NCBI GenBank assembly: GCA_030019255.1
Contig: JASEFK010000010.1
Location: 1 to 64,000, forward strand
Direction of reading: 5' to 3'
DNA: 64,000 bases
DNA from: Actinomycetota bacterium
GTDB taxonomy: Bacteria > Actinomycetota > Geothermincolia > Geothermincolales > RBG-13-55-18
Shown here: piece after piece, positions 8,679-16,602 of the stretch
How the letters are laid out: the number at the start of each line of letters is the position of its first letter
Numbering within the stretch: the first letter of the stretch is position 1
Translations under genes and position numbers: made by a program
Notes under the pieces: model-generated
Seen by the model: the letters and a program-made list of their open reading frames with translations, nothing else
What the model was told of the DNA's origin: nothing
Databases searched by the model: none

Positions 8679-8902
8679 TATCCTCCCTCCCCTCTTCCTT
8701 TACGGCGGTTTAAAATAGCTCCTTATTCCCCGCAGGGCCGCGGGGGAACGCACAGTCTCATGAATGGCTCCGGAACCGACTTTCCGGTCACGCCGACTTG
8801 CCGTCCATGTCGCGAATTATAACCCCCATGTTCACAAGAGTTAATATACAATGTTGGGGTCAGGCGGGATATGGATGAATTTTCCTTCAGACGGGAAGGT
8901 TT
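8679..8902. other. Divergent promoter region between Fe-S gene and tetR
   Basis: The region contains an AT-rich patch (8813-8852) with TTCACA and TATACA elements but no well-spaced consensus promoter. CCGGAA/TTCCGG (8770-8787) is a small inverted repeat. I do not see a copy of the 14-bp palindrome found at 9714. Confidence 0.3.
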
Positions 8903-9535
8903 ATGGCGGAAACATCCAGGAGGGAATCCAAGAAGCTGAAGCACCGCCAGGCCATCCTGAGGGCGGCGGAGGAACTATTCTCCAGCAAGGGCTACCGGGA
9001 AACCACCGTGCAGGAGATCGCCGAGAGGGCGGGCCTTGCCAAAGGGACCCTTTATCTCTACTTCCGCAGCAAGGAAGAGCTTTACCTCACGGTGTGCGTG
9101 CAAGGTGTCTCCGGTTTCGGAGAAAACCTGGAAAAGGTCCGCGCAGCGGCCCGGGGGGTGGAGGAGAAGATCAGGGCCGTGTACCTGGCCTATATAAGGC
9201 ACTCCCTGGAGCAGCCGGCAGTGTTCCGGGTGCTGCGGGACACCTTCCTGGAGCAGGTACGTCGGAACCTATCCCCCGCCACGGTACAGCAGGTGTCCAA
9301 CATCATCAGGGACTGGCTCCGGAACGAGAGCGAGCTGGTCCGCGAGGGCATAGAGGAGGGGATCTTCCGCCCCGACCTCGATCCCTACCGCTTCAGCGTC
9401 CTGGCCTGGAGGGCGGCCACCGGCCTGGTGGAGCTGGCCCTCCTGCAGGAACCCCTGGTCATCGAGAAGTCGGAACTGGAGGACCTCTTCCGAGAATCCA
9501 TAGACCTCCTCCTGCGGGGGGCGAGGCGGCAATAG
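8903..9535 (+). CDS. TetR/AcrR-family transcriptional regulator
   Basis: A 210-residue one-component repressor. The N-terminal helix-turn-helix is clear: ILRAAEELFSSKGYRETTVQEIAERAGLAKGTLYLYF continues in the family pattern (residues 18 to about 55), with FRSKEELYL after it. The C-terminal ligand domain is helical and resembles FadR/PsrA-type acyl-CoA regulators in size, but the ligand cannot be read from sequence. It is followed after 170 bp by a promoter with a perfect palindrome in its spacer and then by three acyl-CoA dehydrogenase genes, so it probably represses that operon. Confidence 0.85.
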   Translation: MAETSRRESKKLKHRQAILRAAEELFSSKGYRETTVQEIAERAGLAKGTLYLYFRSKEELYLTVCVQGVSGFGENLEKVRAAARGVEEKIRAVYLAYIRHSLEQPAVFRVLRDTFLEQVRRNLSPATVQQVSNIIRDWLRNESELVREGIEEGIFRPDLDPYRFSVLAWRAATGLVELALLQEPLVIEKSELEDLFRESIDLLLRGARRQ

Positions 9536-9681
9536 GGAGCCTTCCCGTCAAGCGGCGATGGAAATCCACCTCCATGCGCGGTCCACGGGGAGCGCAGTCG
9601 CATCTCAAGGACTTTCATGTGCTCTGGCGGTTTAGACTCAGGGGCGGTGGATAAATAAATATACGTCGTACACGTCGGTCG

Positions 9682-9700
9682 CCGGGTGTCTTTCACCCGG
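9682..9700. terminator. Hairpin upstream of the operator promoter
   Basis: CCGGGTG and CACCCGG pair with a 5-nt loop directly before the TTGACA element. It may end tetR transcription or insulate the next promoter; there is no T-run. Confidence 0.35.
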
Positions 9701-9703
9701 ATA

Positions 9704-9732
9704 TTGACAAAAAATGACCGCGGTCATAATAT
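9704..9732 (+). promoter_or_regulatory. Promoter with palindromic repressor operator for the acyl-CoA dehydrogenase operon
   Basis: A perfect -35 TTGACA lies at 9704-9709. A -10 like CATAAT (9725-9730) or TAATAT (9727-9732) follows. Between them is the perfect 14-bp palindrome ATGACCGCGGTCAT (9714-9727). A dimeric TetR-type repressor bound there would block RNA polymerase. The palindrome resembles GACCG-CGGTC operators reported for some acyl-CoA-responsive TetR regulators (from memory, unchecked). The nearest TetR gene is just upstream. The leader to the first dehydrogenase is about 350 nt and contains no gene I can support. Confidence 0.7.
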
Positions 9733-10091
9733 ACAAACACCAGGAAAAAGTCCGGCTGCATTCATGGGGAGGGGGATAATACAAATACCTCAAACGACCG
9801 CCATGGAGAAAATCCTTTCCCGGACGGGTTCCCTTTGGGCGGGTGGGCGGAAGGAAACCATTTCCATGCATTAGGTGCGGCAAGATCCGGACAGGCGGGA
9901 AGCTATGCATCGGGGGTTGGCAAGATACGTGCACCGGGGATACGGATACGTGCCTCGGGGACACGGCATGATCCATGCATCCGGGGTGCGGCAGACGAGG
10001 GTGAAGGCAGGGCGATCGGAAGGCAGGGTTGAAGCACAAGGGCCGCCGGGCGGCTCTTTCAAGGCAAGGGAGGGAACAGAAGGAGGCATGG
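9733..10091 (+). other. Long 5' leader of the dehydrogenase operon
   Basis: About 350 bp with repeated GGGG-ATACG and GCATC-GGGG-type motifs around 9895-9995 (for example ATACGTGCACCGGGGATACG and related copies). No ribosome-site-backed ORF is seen. It may hold leader structure. Confidence 0.3.
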
Positions 10092-11360
10092 ATGAGGACC
10101 ATCGACGATTTCACGCGGCCGCTGGAATACGTATCCCCCATGGATGGACTCCTGGGCTCCATCTTCCGCGACTGGGTGGAACGAGAGGTGATGCCCTACC
10201 GGAGGCAGTTCGACGAGGACTACCGCGACCATCGGCTCATCCACCCGCCCTTCAAGAAACTGCTTGGTGAGTATGGCCTGCAGCGCATGATCTTCCCCGA
10301 GGACCTGGGGGGCTGGGGCATGGGACGCTCCAATTACATGTGCACGGCCGCCTTTCGCATGTTCGAGGAGATCGCCCGCGCCGACACGGGGATGGCCCTG
10401 GCTTTCGGGGCCCTCTTCTGGCCCTTCCTGTTCATCGCCCTGGAACCCCACGAGAACCGGCGCCTCCTCGAGGAGTTCGCCCCCATGTTCTGTGAGACCA
10501 CCGAGCCGGTCTTCGCCGCCTTGTGCATGACCGAGCCCCAGGGAGGGTCGGACATCGAGAACATCGAGATCGTTCGGGGAAGCACCATCCGCACCACTGC
10601 CGTGCTGGACGGCGACGAGTGGGTTATCAACGGGCACAAGCTGTGGCCCTCCAACACGGGAGGCCTGGCCAGGCTCATGGCCGTGGTGTGCACCACCAAC
10701 CCGGGATCCGACGACCCCCGGGACATCGCCGTCATCTACGTCACCTCGGACACGCCGGGAGTGACCCAGGGACCGCCCTACGAGAAGGCGGGGATGGCCG
10801 CGGACATGAACTCCGACGTGTGGTTCGAGAACGTCCGCGTCCCTTCCTGGTACCGGGCCTGCGGCCCCGGGGACGACGCCAAGTACTTCGGGGAAATCAT
10901 GTCCACGGGGAACATGGGCATCATCGCCTGGATATCCGGGGCCATGATGAACATCTACGAGCGGCTGGTGGAGTTCGTCAACCGCAAGAGGTACCGCGGC
11001 CTCCCCCTCAAGGAGAACGACGCCGTGGCCGGCATCCTGGCCGACTTCGCCGCAAACATCGAGGCCATCCGCATCGTGGGTTACCAGTGCGCGCGCATGT
11101 GCGACCGCCACGACCTCTATGGTCCCCTGTGGGACCCCGGCCTGGTGGCCAAAATGCGCGCCCAGCGTTACCTGGCCATGGACCGCTTCATCGAGGTCAC
11201 CGGCCGGGTGATGAACCTCATGGAGTGTTTCGGGACCGACCGGGACTGGGACGTGGAGAAGCACTGGCGGGACCTCAAGATCCTCCAGCTGGTGGAGGGC
11301 TCCAAGCAGCTCTGCCAGATAGAGACGGCCCGCTGGTTCTACGAATGCCAGACGCTTTAG
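10092..11360 (+). CDS. Acyl-CoA dehydrogenase family protein, catalytic Glu retained
   Basis: A 422-residue flavoprotein of the acyl-CoA dehydrogenase superfamily, which oxidises the alpha-beta bond of acyl-CoA thioesters with FAD. The N-terminal helical domain is followed by MTEPQGGSDIENIE (the flavin-contact MTEP-GSD motif, near residue 150) and GDEWVINGHKLWPSN. The C-terminal helical domain has WDVEKHWRDLKILQLVEGSKQL. The Glu in LVEG aligns with the catalytic Glu of medium-chain enzymes (usual IYEGT). ATG 10092 follows GAAGGAGG; the longer frame from 10029 is not family-like. It is closely similar to the third dehydrogenase of the cluster. The substrate is unknown. Confidence 0.85.
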   Translation: MRTIDDFTRPLEYVSPMDGLLGSIFRDWVEREVMPYRRQFDEDYRDHRLIHPPFKKLLGEYGLQRMIFPEDLGGWGMGRSNYMCTAAFRMFEEIARADTGMALAFGALFWPFLFIALEPHENRRLLEEFAPMFCETTEPVFAALCMTEPQGGSDIENIEIVRGSTIRTTAVLDGDEWVINGHKLWPSNTGGLARLMAVVCTTNPGSDDPRDIAVIYVTSDTPGVTQGPPYEKAGMAADMNSDVWFENVRVPSWYRACGPGDDAKYFGEIMSTGNMGIIAWISGAMMNIYERLVEFVNRKRYRGLPLKENDAVAGILADFAANIEAIRIVGYQCARMCDRHDLYGPLWDPGLVAKMRAQRYLAMDRFIEVTGRVMNLMECFGTDRDWDVEKHWRDLKILQLVEGSKQLCQIETARWFYECQTL

Positions 11361-11508
11361 GTGCGCCGGGAGAGCGGTGGGAATGGGATGCGGGGGAAAT
11401 TGTGCATATGTTGATTTATTCCCATAGAGCACGCGTCGCCATGAATTTCATTTTCACTTCGAGGCAGCTCACCGAAGAACCCTGTCCAGGATGATCAAGG
11501 AGGTGCCC

Positions 11509-12744
11509 ATGAACGACCTGGAATTATTTCCCTATCCGAAGAACCGCCTGCAGAAGGCTGACCTGGACCTGGCCGCCAGCCTGCAGGACCTGGTGCAGAG
11601 GGAGATCGTGGACAAGCGCCTGGAGCTCAAGGAGGACTACGCCTCACTCCTTCAGCCCAACCTGGAAAGGCTCCTGGTGGAGGTGGGACTTCAGCGCATG
11701 TTCTGGCCGGAGAAGCTGGGCGGCGAGGAGCACAACGGTCCCGAGGCCGCCTACACCGTGGTGGCTGCCCTGGAGCAGGTGGGCCGGGCGGACACCGGGC
11801 TGGCCTACCTGGCGGCGCACAACCTGGCCCTGCAGGCGGCGCTGGCCATGCGGGAGAACCTCCAGGAGGGTGCCTGTGCCCGCTTCGCTCCCCTCTTCTG
11901 CGACGGCCGGGGACCGGTCATCGTCTCTTTCATTCTACCCGTCTTCGGGGAGGAGGAGGGGGCTCCCACCTGGCGGGGCAAGAGCTTTCAGGTAAAGGCT
12001 AGGGCCGCCTCCGGCTCGTGGATACTGGAGGGGAAGGGGGTGCGCCCCACCTGCTCCGGCGCCGACGCCGACCTCTTCGGGGCCTGGTGCGCCGTGGAGG
12101 GCGAGGAGCAACCAGCCTTCATCCTGGTCCCCGGGGACGCGCCCGGCCTCTCCCGCGGAACGGAGTTCAAGAAGACGGGGCTGGCGGCCAGCCGCAACGC
12201 CGACCTGGACCTCTCCGGGGTGAAGGTCCCGGCGGAGAACTGCCTCTTCCGCAGCGAGCTGGAGTACCGGCGCCTGCTCTCCTGGTTCTACCTGGGAGTG
12301 TCGGCCGGCGCCGTGGGTGGGCTCCTGGCCGCCTACCAGATCCTCAAGGAATGGGGGGATAACCGGGTCATCAAGGGGACCGGCAACGTATTCAAGGAAA
12401 ATCCCCTTACCGGCGCTCTCATGGGGGAGATCGCCCAGGACATCTCCATGTCCCGCCTCCTGGCCTACGAACTGGCCGGGTTGCTGGCCGACCCCGCCTC
12501 CTTCGGGGACGCCGGCTCGGAGGGGGTGTACACCGCCGCCCTGATGATCGTGCACCAGGTGTTGGCCACCGCGGAGCGCGCCCTGCACCGCACCATGGAG
12601 CTCATGGCCTCCGCGGGATATGCCAAGGAATGGCAGCTGGAGCGCTACTGGCGGGACCTCAAGACCGTGCAATGCTACGTGGGCTCCCACGAGCTGGCCA
12701 AGCACGACTTCGCCCGCTGGTTCTACGGCGCCCGCACCCTGTGA
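11509..12744 (+). CDS. Acyl-CoA dehydrogenase family protein, divergent, catalytic Glu replaced
   Basis: A 411-residue superfamily member, more divergent than its two neighbours. The fold is recognisable from AAYTVVAALEQVGRADTGLAY, the WILEGKGVRPTCSGADADL region in place of the usual flavin-contact motif, and the C-terminal WRDLKTVQCYVGSHEL. At the position of the usual catalytic Glu (Y-E-G) it has Val (Y-V-G), and MTEP-GSD is missing. It may therefore be a structural partner of a heteromeric dehydrogenase, like known alpha-beta acyl-CoA dehydrogenases in Actinobacteria, or use another base. ATG 11509 follows AAGGAGGTG. It lies 150 bp after the first dehydrogenase. Confidence 0.8.
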   Translation: MNDLELFPYPKNRLQKADLDLAASLQDLVQREIVDKRLELKEDYASLLQPNLERLLVEVGLQRMFWPEKLGGEEHNGPEAAYTVVAALEQVGRADTGLAYLAAHNLALQAALAMRENLQEGACARFAPLFCDGRGPVIVSFILPVFGEEEGAPTWRGKSFQVKARAASGSWILEGKGVRPTCSGADADLFGAWCAVEGEEQPAFILVPGDAPGLSRGTEFKKTGLAASRNADLDLSGVKVPAENCLFRSELEYRRLLSWFYLGVSAGAVGGLLAAYQILKEWGDNRVIKGTGNVFKENPLTGALMGEIAQDISMSRLLAYELAGLLADPASFGDAGSEGVYTAALMIVHQVLATAERALHRTMELMASAGYAKEWQLERYWRDLKTVQCYVGSHELAKHDFARWFYGARTL

Positions 12745-12798
12745 GGAGGTGACGGCCTTGCGCTCGATTTCACGGAATCCTGCGGGGAGGTGATCTCC

Positions 12799-14067
12799 AT
12801 GCGGAGCATCGACGTCTTCAGCCGCCCCCTGGAGTACCTCACCCCCCTGGGGGAGCAGGTGGGGGAGATCATCCGGGAATGGGTGGAGAAGGAGGTCATG
12901 CCCTACCGGAGGCAGTTCGACGAGGACTACCTGGAACACCGCCTCATCCACCCGCCCTTCAAGAAGCTCCTGGGAGAATATGGCATCCAGCGCATCCTCT
13001 TCCCAGAGGACCTAGGGGGCTGGGGCCTGGGGCACTCCGAGTACCTCTGCGTAGCCGCCTTCCGCATGTTCGAGGAGATAGCCCGTGCCGACTCGGGGAT
13101 GGCCGTGGCCTTCGGGGTGGTCTTCTGGCCCCTGGTGCTCATCTGCTGCGAGCCCCACGTCAACCGGCGCCTGTGCGAGGAGTTCGCCCCCATGTTCACC
13201 GGGACCAAGGAGCCCGTCTTCTCCTGCCTGGCCATGACCGAGCCCCAGGGAGGCTCGGACATCGAGAACGTGGAGGTCCTCAAGGGAAGCACCATCCGCA
13301 CCACCGCGGTACGCGACGGGGACGAGTGGGTGATCAATGGCCACAAGCTCTGGCCCACCAACACCGGCGGGGTGGCCGACCTCATGGCCGTGGTATGCAC
13401 AACCAACCCGGGGTCCCGCAACCCCGACGACATCGCCATCATCTTCGTGCCCACCGATCGCCCCGGTGTGACCCAGGGGCCGCCCTACGAGAAGGCGGGG
13501 ATGGCCGCGGACAAGAACGGGGATATCTGGTTCGAGAACGTCCGCGTTCCCCTGTGGTACCGCGCCTGCGGGCCGGGGGACGACGCCAGGTACTACGGGG
13601 AGGTGGTCTCCCTGGGCAACATGGGGAGCATCGCCTTCGCCGTGGGGGTGATGCTCAACATCTACGAGAAGCTGCAGGAGTACGTGAACCGCAAGACCTA
13701 CCGCGGCCTCCCCCTCAAGGAAAACGACGCCGTGGCCGGGGTGCTGGCCGACTTCGCCGCCACCATCGAGGCGGTGCGCATCATCGGCTACCAGTGCGCC
13801 CGCATGTGCGACCGCCAGGACCTCTACGGGCCGCGCTGGAGCCCGGAGATCGTGGCCCGGGCGCGCGCCCACCGCTACTTCGCCGCCGACCGCGCCCTGG
13901 AGGCCATCGGCAGGGTGATGAACCTCATGGAATGCTTCGGCCCGGACCGGGACTGGGACGTGGAGAAGCACTGGCGGGACATCAAGATGGTCCAGCTGTG
14001 GCTGGGCGGGAAACAGCTCAGCCAGATGGAGGTGGCCCGCTGGTTCTTCGAGTGCGAGACGCTTTGA
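12799..14067 (+). CDS. Acyl-CoA dehydrogenase family protein, catalytic Glu replaced by Leu
   Basis: A 422-residue paralogue of the first dehydrogenase, of identical length and with long runs of identity (for example the HPPFKKLLGEYG region). It keeps MTEPQGGSDIENVE and the flavin-binding pattern. The C-terminal motif reads WRDIKMVQLWLGGKQL, so the aligned catalytic position is Leu, not Glu. The usual alternative Glu of isovaleryl/long-chain enzymes is also not evident in the helix near SLGNMGSIAF. It could bind FAD and substrate without classical base catalysis, or pair with the other subunits. ATG 12799 follows GGGGAGGTG; the next gene starts 11 bp after its stop. Confidence 0.82.
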   Translation: MRSIDVFSRPLEYLTPLGEQVGEIIREWVEKEVMPYRRQFDEDYLEHRLIHPPFKKLLGEYGIQRILFPEDLGGWGLGHSEYLCVAAFRMFEEIARADSGMAVAFGVVFWPLVLICCEPHVNRRLCEEFAPMFTGTKEPVFSCLAMTEPQGGSDIENVEVLKGSTIRTTAVRDGDEWVINGHKLWPTNTGGVADLMAVVCTTNPGSRNPDDIAIIFVPTDRPGVTQGPPYEKAGMAADKNGDIWFENVRVPLWYRACGPGDDARYYGEVVSLGNMGSIAFAVGVMLNIYEKLQEYVNRKTYRGLPLKENDAVAGVLADFAATIEAVRIIGYQCARMCDRQDLYGPRWSPEIVARARAHRYFAADRALEAIGRVMNLMECFGPDRDWDVEKHWRDIKMVQLWLGGKQLSQMEVARWFFECETL

Positions 14068-14077
14068 GGTGATGAAA

Positions 14078-14830
14078 ATGGCCGTGGAGACGGGAACCCC
14101 GACGGAAGTGGAGACGCGGGGGCTGGTGGACGCCCTGGATCGCATCCTGCGCCAGCTCATCAGCACCCCCAAGTTCAAGGAGACGGTGATCACCCTGCTC
14201 AACGCGATGGACCCCCCGGCGGCCCGCCGCCTGGTCCGCACCATATTCTGGCAGGATCCCGGCCTGCTCATGTCCGTGCTGGGAACTCTGCCCGCCTTCC
14301 TGAACACCGCCTTCCAGGCCCTGGCCGAGGTGGCCGCCCAGATGAACTCCATGCCCTCTCCCCTCCTCCAGGACCTTCTGCATCGCATCGTGGAGGACCT
14401 GGACGGAGCGGCGCTGGGGGAGGCGATGGGAGGGCTGGTGAAGATGGGGCTTTCCCTGGGGCTCTCCGAGGAGGAGAGCGGCCTGCGCCGCAGCCTCTCC
14501 TCCTTGCGCGGGGATTTTTCGGCCTCTTTCGCCACCGCCCTGGGGGAGGTCTCCCTGGAGGATAGGGTGAGTGCCTGGATGGCCAAGGCGGCGGAGAGGG
14601 CCCGGGACAAGGACTCCGCCACACACGCCTTCATTCAGGCTTTCAGGGGGGCCCTCAAGGAGAACCCGGACTTCGTGAAGCACGTTATAAAGCCGCTTTT
14701 GGAAATGCCTGCCAAACCGGCGGCGAAGAAGGCGGCTTCCAAGTCCGGGGGGACGAAGAGTGCCGCAAAAAAGACCGACACCGGGACCAAGACCGCCGGC
14801 GGGAAGACCGGCGGCGCCCGGGAATCCTAG
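14078..14830 (+). CDS. Unrecognised helical protein with Lys/Ala-rich tail (family member 1)
   Basis: A 250-residue, almost wholly helical protein of no family I know. It shares a pattern with the next gene: an (I)STPKFKE-like start, DPGLLMSVLGTLPAFLN, a PLLQDLLHRI helix and a DLDGAALGE turn. The last 40 residues are basic and low in complexity (KPAAKKAASKSGGTKSAAKK), like a histone-H1 or phasin-type tail. ATG 14078 follows GAGGTG and lies 11 bp after the third dehydrogenase, so the genes are surely co-transcribed. The partner may be the dehydrogenases, a membrane or a granule surface; this is speculation. Confidence 0.75.
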   Translation: MAVETGTPTEVETRGLVDALDRILRQLISTPKFKETVITLLNAMDPPAARRLVRTIFWQDPGLLMSVLGTLPAFLNTAFQALAEVAAQMNSMPSPLLQDLLHRIVEDLDGAALGEAMGGLVKMGLSLGLSEEESGLRRSLSSLRGDFSASFATALGEVSLEDRVSAWMAKAAERARDKDSATHAFIQAFRGALKENPDFVKHVIKPLLEMPAKPAAKKAASKSGGTKSAAKKTDTGTKTAGGKTGGARES

Positions 14831-14998
14831 GGGGTGGGAGCATGGAACGTTCTCCACTTTCTGCCCTGCCGGCACGTGAACCCAAGGTAATATCCGGAGA
14901 AGCAAGAAAGGAAGACGGCCTGGAAAGCATCTCCCTTCCCGTTCGCCGGAGCACCGTATTCCCGGGTAAGAACCGGGCAAGGAACAGGGGGTGAAGGC

Positions 14999-15694
14999 AT
15001 GGAACGCCAGGAAGCAAACGCCGGACTGGGGGAGAGGATCCTCAAGGAGATCATCGCCACCCCCGCCCTCAAGGAGGTCTTCCTCCTGCAGATAAAGGAC
15101 ATCCGGCCGGAGAGCGCATCCGGCCTGGTCAAGACCCTCCTCTGGGGGGACCCCGGCATCTCCATGAGTCTCTTCGGGGCCCTGCCTGACGCCGCCAACT
15201 GGCTCCTGGAGTTCCTGCTCGAGCTGGGACGCCAGCTCAATGGCCTCCCCGAGCCCCTGCTCCGGGACATCCTGGGACGCATCGGCTCCGGAATCGACCG
15301 GGAGCGCCTGGGAGAACTTCCCCAGGTGTACGGGAAGCTCATCCGCCGGCTGGTGGTAGGGGAGGGGAGGCCGCCCGAGGAGGTGCGCGACGCGGTAGTC
15401 TCCGCCCTCAACCGGGTTCTCCAGGCGCTGGACCGCAACACCGCCCGTCTGGAGGCCAACCGGGAGGAGATAGCCCGCACCCTGCGCCGGGCCTGGAAGG
15501 AAATGGATACCACATCCCTGGTCCGCACAGCGCGCCGCCTGGTCTCCCTGCTTGCCGCCGCGGCCCGTCCGGAAAGGGGAAAGGAAGCGGAAGAAGGCAC
15601 CGGAAAGGCCTTGAAACTGGCTTGCGGGGCGCTAGCCGTGCTGTTCGCCCTGCGCTTCCTTAAAAGGGGCCTGAAGAGGATGAGGAAGAAATGA
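14999..15694 (+). CDS. Unrecognised helical protein with C-terminal membrane anchor (family member 2)
   Basis: A 231-residue paralogue of the preceding protein: IATPALKEVFLLQIKDI, DPGISMSLFGALPDAANWLLE, LLRDILGRIGSGIDRERLGE. Instead of a lysine tail it ends with one hydrophobic helix (LACGALAVLFALRFL) and a cluster of Lys/Arg, so it is probably tail-anchored with the helical body in the cytoplasm. A GGGGGTG site precedes the ATG. It lies in the same run as the dehydrogenases and dehydratase-like genes. Confidence 0.75.
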   Translation: MERQEANAGLGERILKEIIATPALKEVFLLQIKDIRPESASGLVKTLLWGDPGISMSLFGALPDAANWLLEFLLELGRQLNGLPEPLLRDILGRIGSGIDRERLGELPQVYGKLIRRLVVGEGRPPEEVRDAVVSALNRVLQALDRNTARLEANREEIARTLRRAWKEMDTTSLVRTARRLVSLLAAAARPERGKEAEEGTGKALKLACGALAVLFALRFLKRGLKRMRKK

Positions 15695-15755
15695 ATGGAG
15701 TTCTGGTCGGCGCGTCGCGCCGTGTATTGATCGGACCTCGAGGGAGGGATGAACG

Positions 15756-16172
15756 GTGTCGGTGGAGAGCGGCTCCAGAGAAAGGTTAAAGAGGTGGCGC
15801 AGGTTCATGTACGCCTACAACACGGCAATGTGCTTCAGCCTGGGTCCTCCCATGGTCGTCTACCAGAGACTGCCCCGGGCCATCCTCAAGTGGCCCTACG
15901 AGGACCCGGTGATGATGGGCATCTACGGGACCATCGTCACCTCGGTGGGAGCCTGCTCCGCAGCCGCCCTGCGCAGCGAGGAGGCGCAGGAGAGGTTCCT
16001 GCCCCTCTTCCTGGTCCAGATCCTCTACAAGACCATGACCTGCGTCCTGCTGGCCAAGGAGATAAGAAAGAAGGAGGTGAACACCTGGGGCCTGCACCTC
16101 ATCCTCTGGTTCTTCGTGGCCTACGTGGCCATGCTCTGCGGGGCCCAGCCCTGGAAGAAGGGAGGCGAGTGA
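15756..16172 (+). CDS. Small unrecognised membrane protein
   Basis: A 138-residue protein with a basic N-terminus (RERLKRWRRF) and three to four hydrophobic segments: AYNTAMCFSLGPPMVVY, MMGIYGTIVTSVGACSAAAL, FLPLFLVQILYKTMTCVLLA, and HLILWFFVAYVAMLC. I do not recognise the family. The start is a GTG at 15756 after GGGAGGGATG. Its place in the operon suggests a membrane role in the acyl-CoA pathway, for example anchoring or transport. Confidence 0.65.
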   Translation: MSVESGSRERLKRWRRFMYAYNTAMCFSLGPPMVVYQRLPRAILKWPYEDPVMMGIYGTIVTSVGACSAAALRSEEAQERFLPLFLVQILYKTMTCVLLAKEIRKKEVNTWGLHLILWFFVAYVAMLCGAQPWKKGGE

Positions 16173-16300
16173 GAATTCAGCCACGGCGGAGCGTCCATGG
16201 CCAAGGCGCGCCCGGAAACTGAAGGGGGGCCCGCGGAGCACGCAAAGGAGGCGCGAATTCCCGCCGGAAAGAGGCAGGAAACCGTAACTTCCGCGTCGGC

Positions 16301-16360
16301 GCAAGACCTCGCGGCACACCCGCACCATAAGCAAGACCTCGCGGCACACCCGCACCATGA
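16301..16360. repeat. 30-bp tandem duplication
   Basis: Two adjacent near-identical 30-bp units (first base of each at 16301 and 16331), each containing GCAAGACCTCGCGGCACACC. They lie in the 430-bp gap before the large helical protein gene. No gene is supported in 16173-16602. Confidence 0.7.
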
Positions 16361-16602
16361 AAGACTCAATGAATCGCAGTCCCCGCCCCTTCGCCCCTCC
16401 TCGAGTGGGGTCACCCTGCCGGCCCGGGCGGGGGCGCGCAGCGTTCCGGGGGACATGGGACCGGGCGGTCCATGGGTTCCCAGGCCCGCAGGGAAGGACG
16501 GGGCGCCACGTGGCCGGCGGGAAACGGAAGACCCCAGCGGAGGGAAACGATGAGGGCATCCGGGTCGATGCCGGGGAGACTTCGAGCGGCGAGGTGGTTT
16601 AC

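Noticed and set aside
10092-14067. First and third dehydrogenase as an assembly duplication
   Set aside because: They differ throughout, including at the catalytic position, and have distinct flanks, so they are true paralogues.
10059-14634. Long minus-strand open frames opposite the acyl-CoA dehydrogenases
   Set aside because: They mirror high-GC third positions of well-supported genes and have low-complexity, His/Gly/Val-rich translations.
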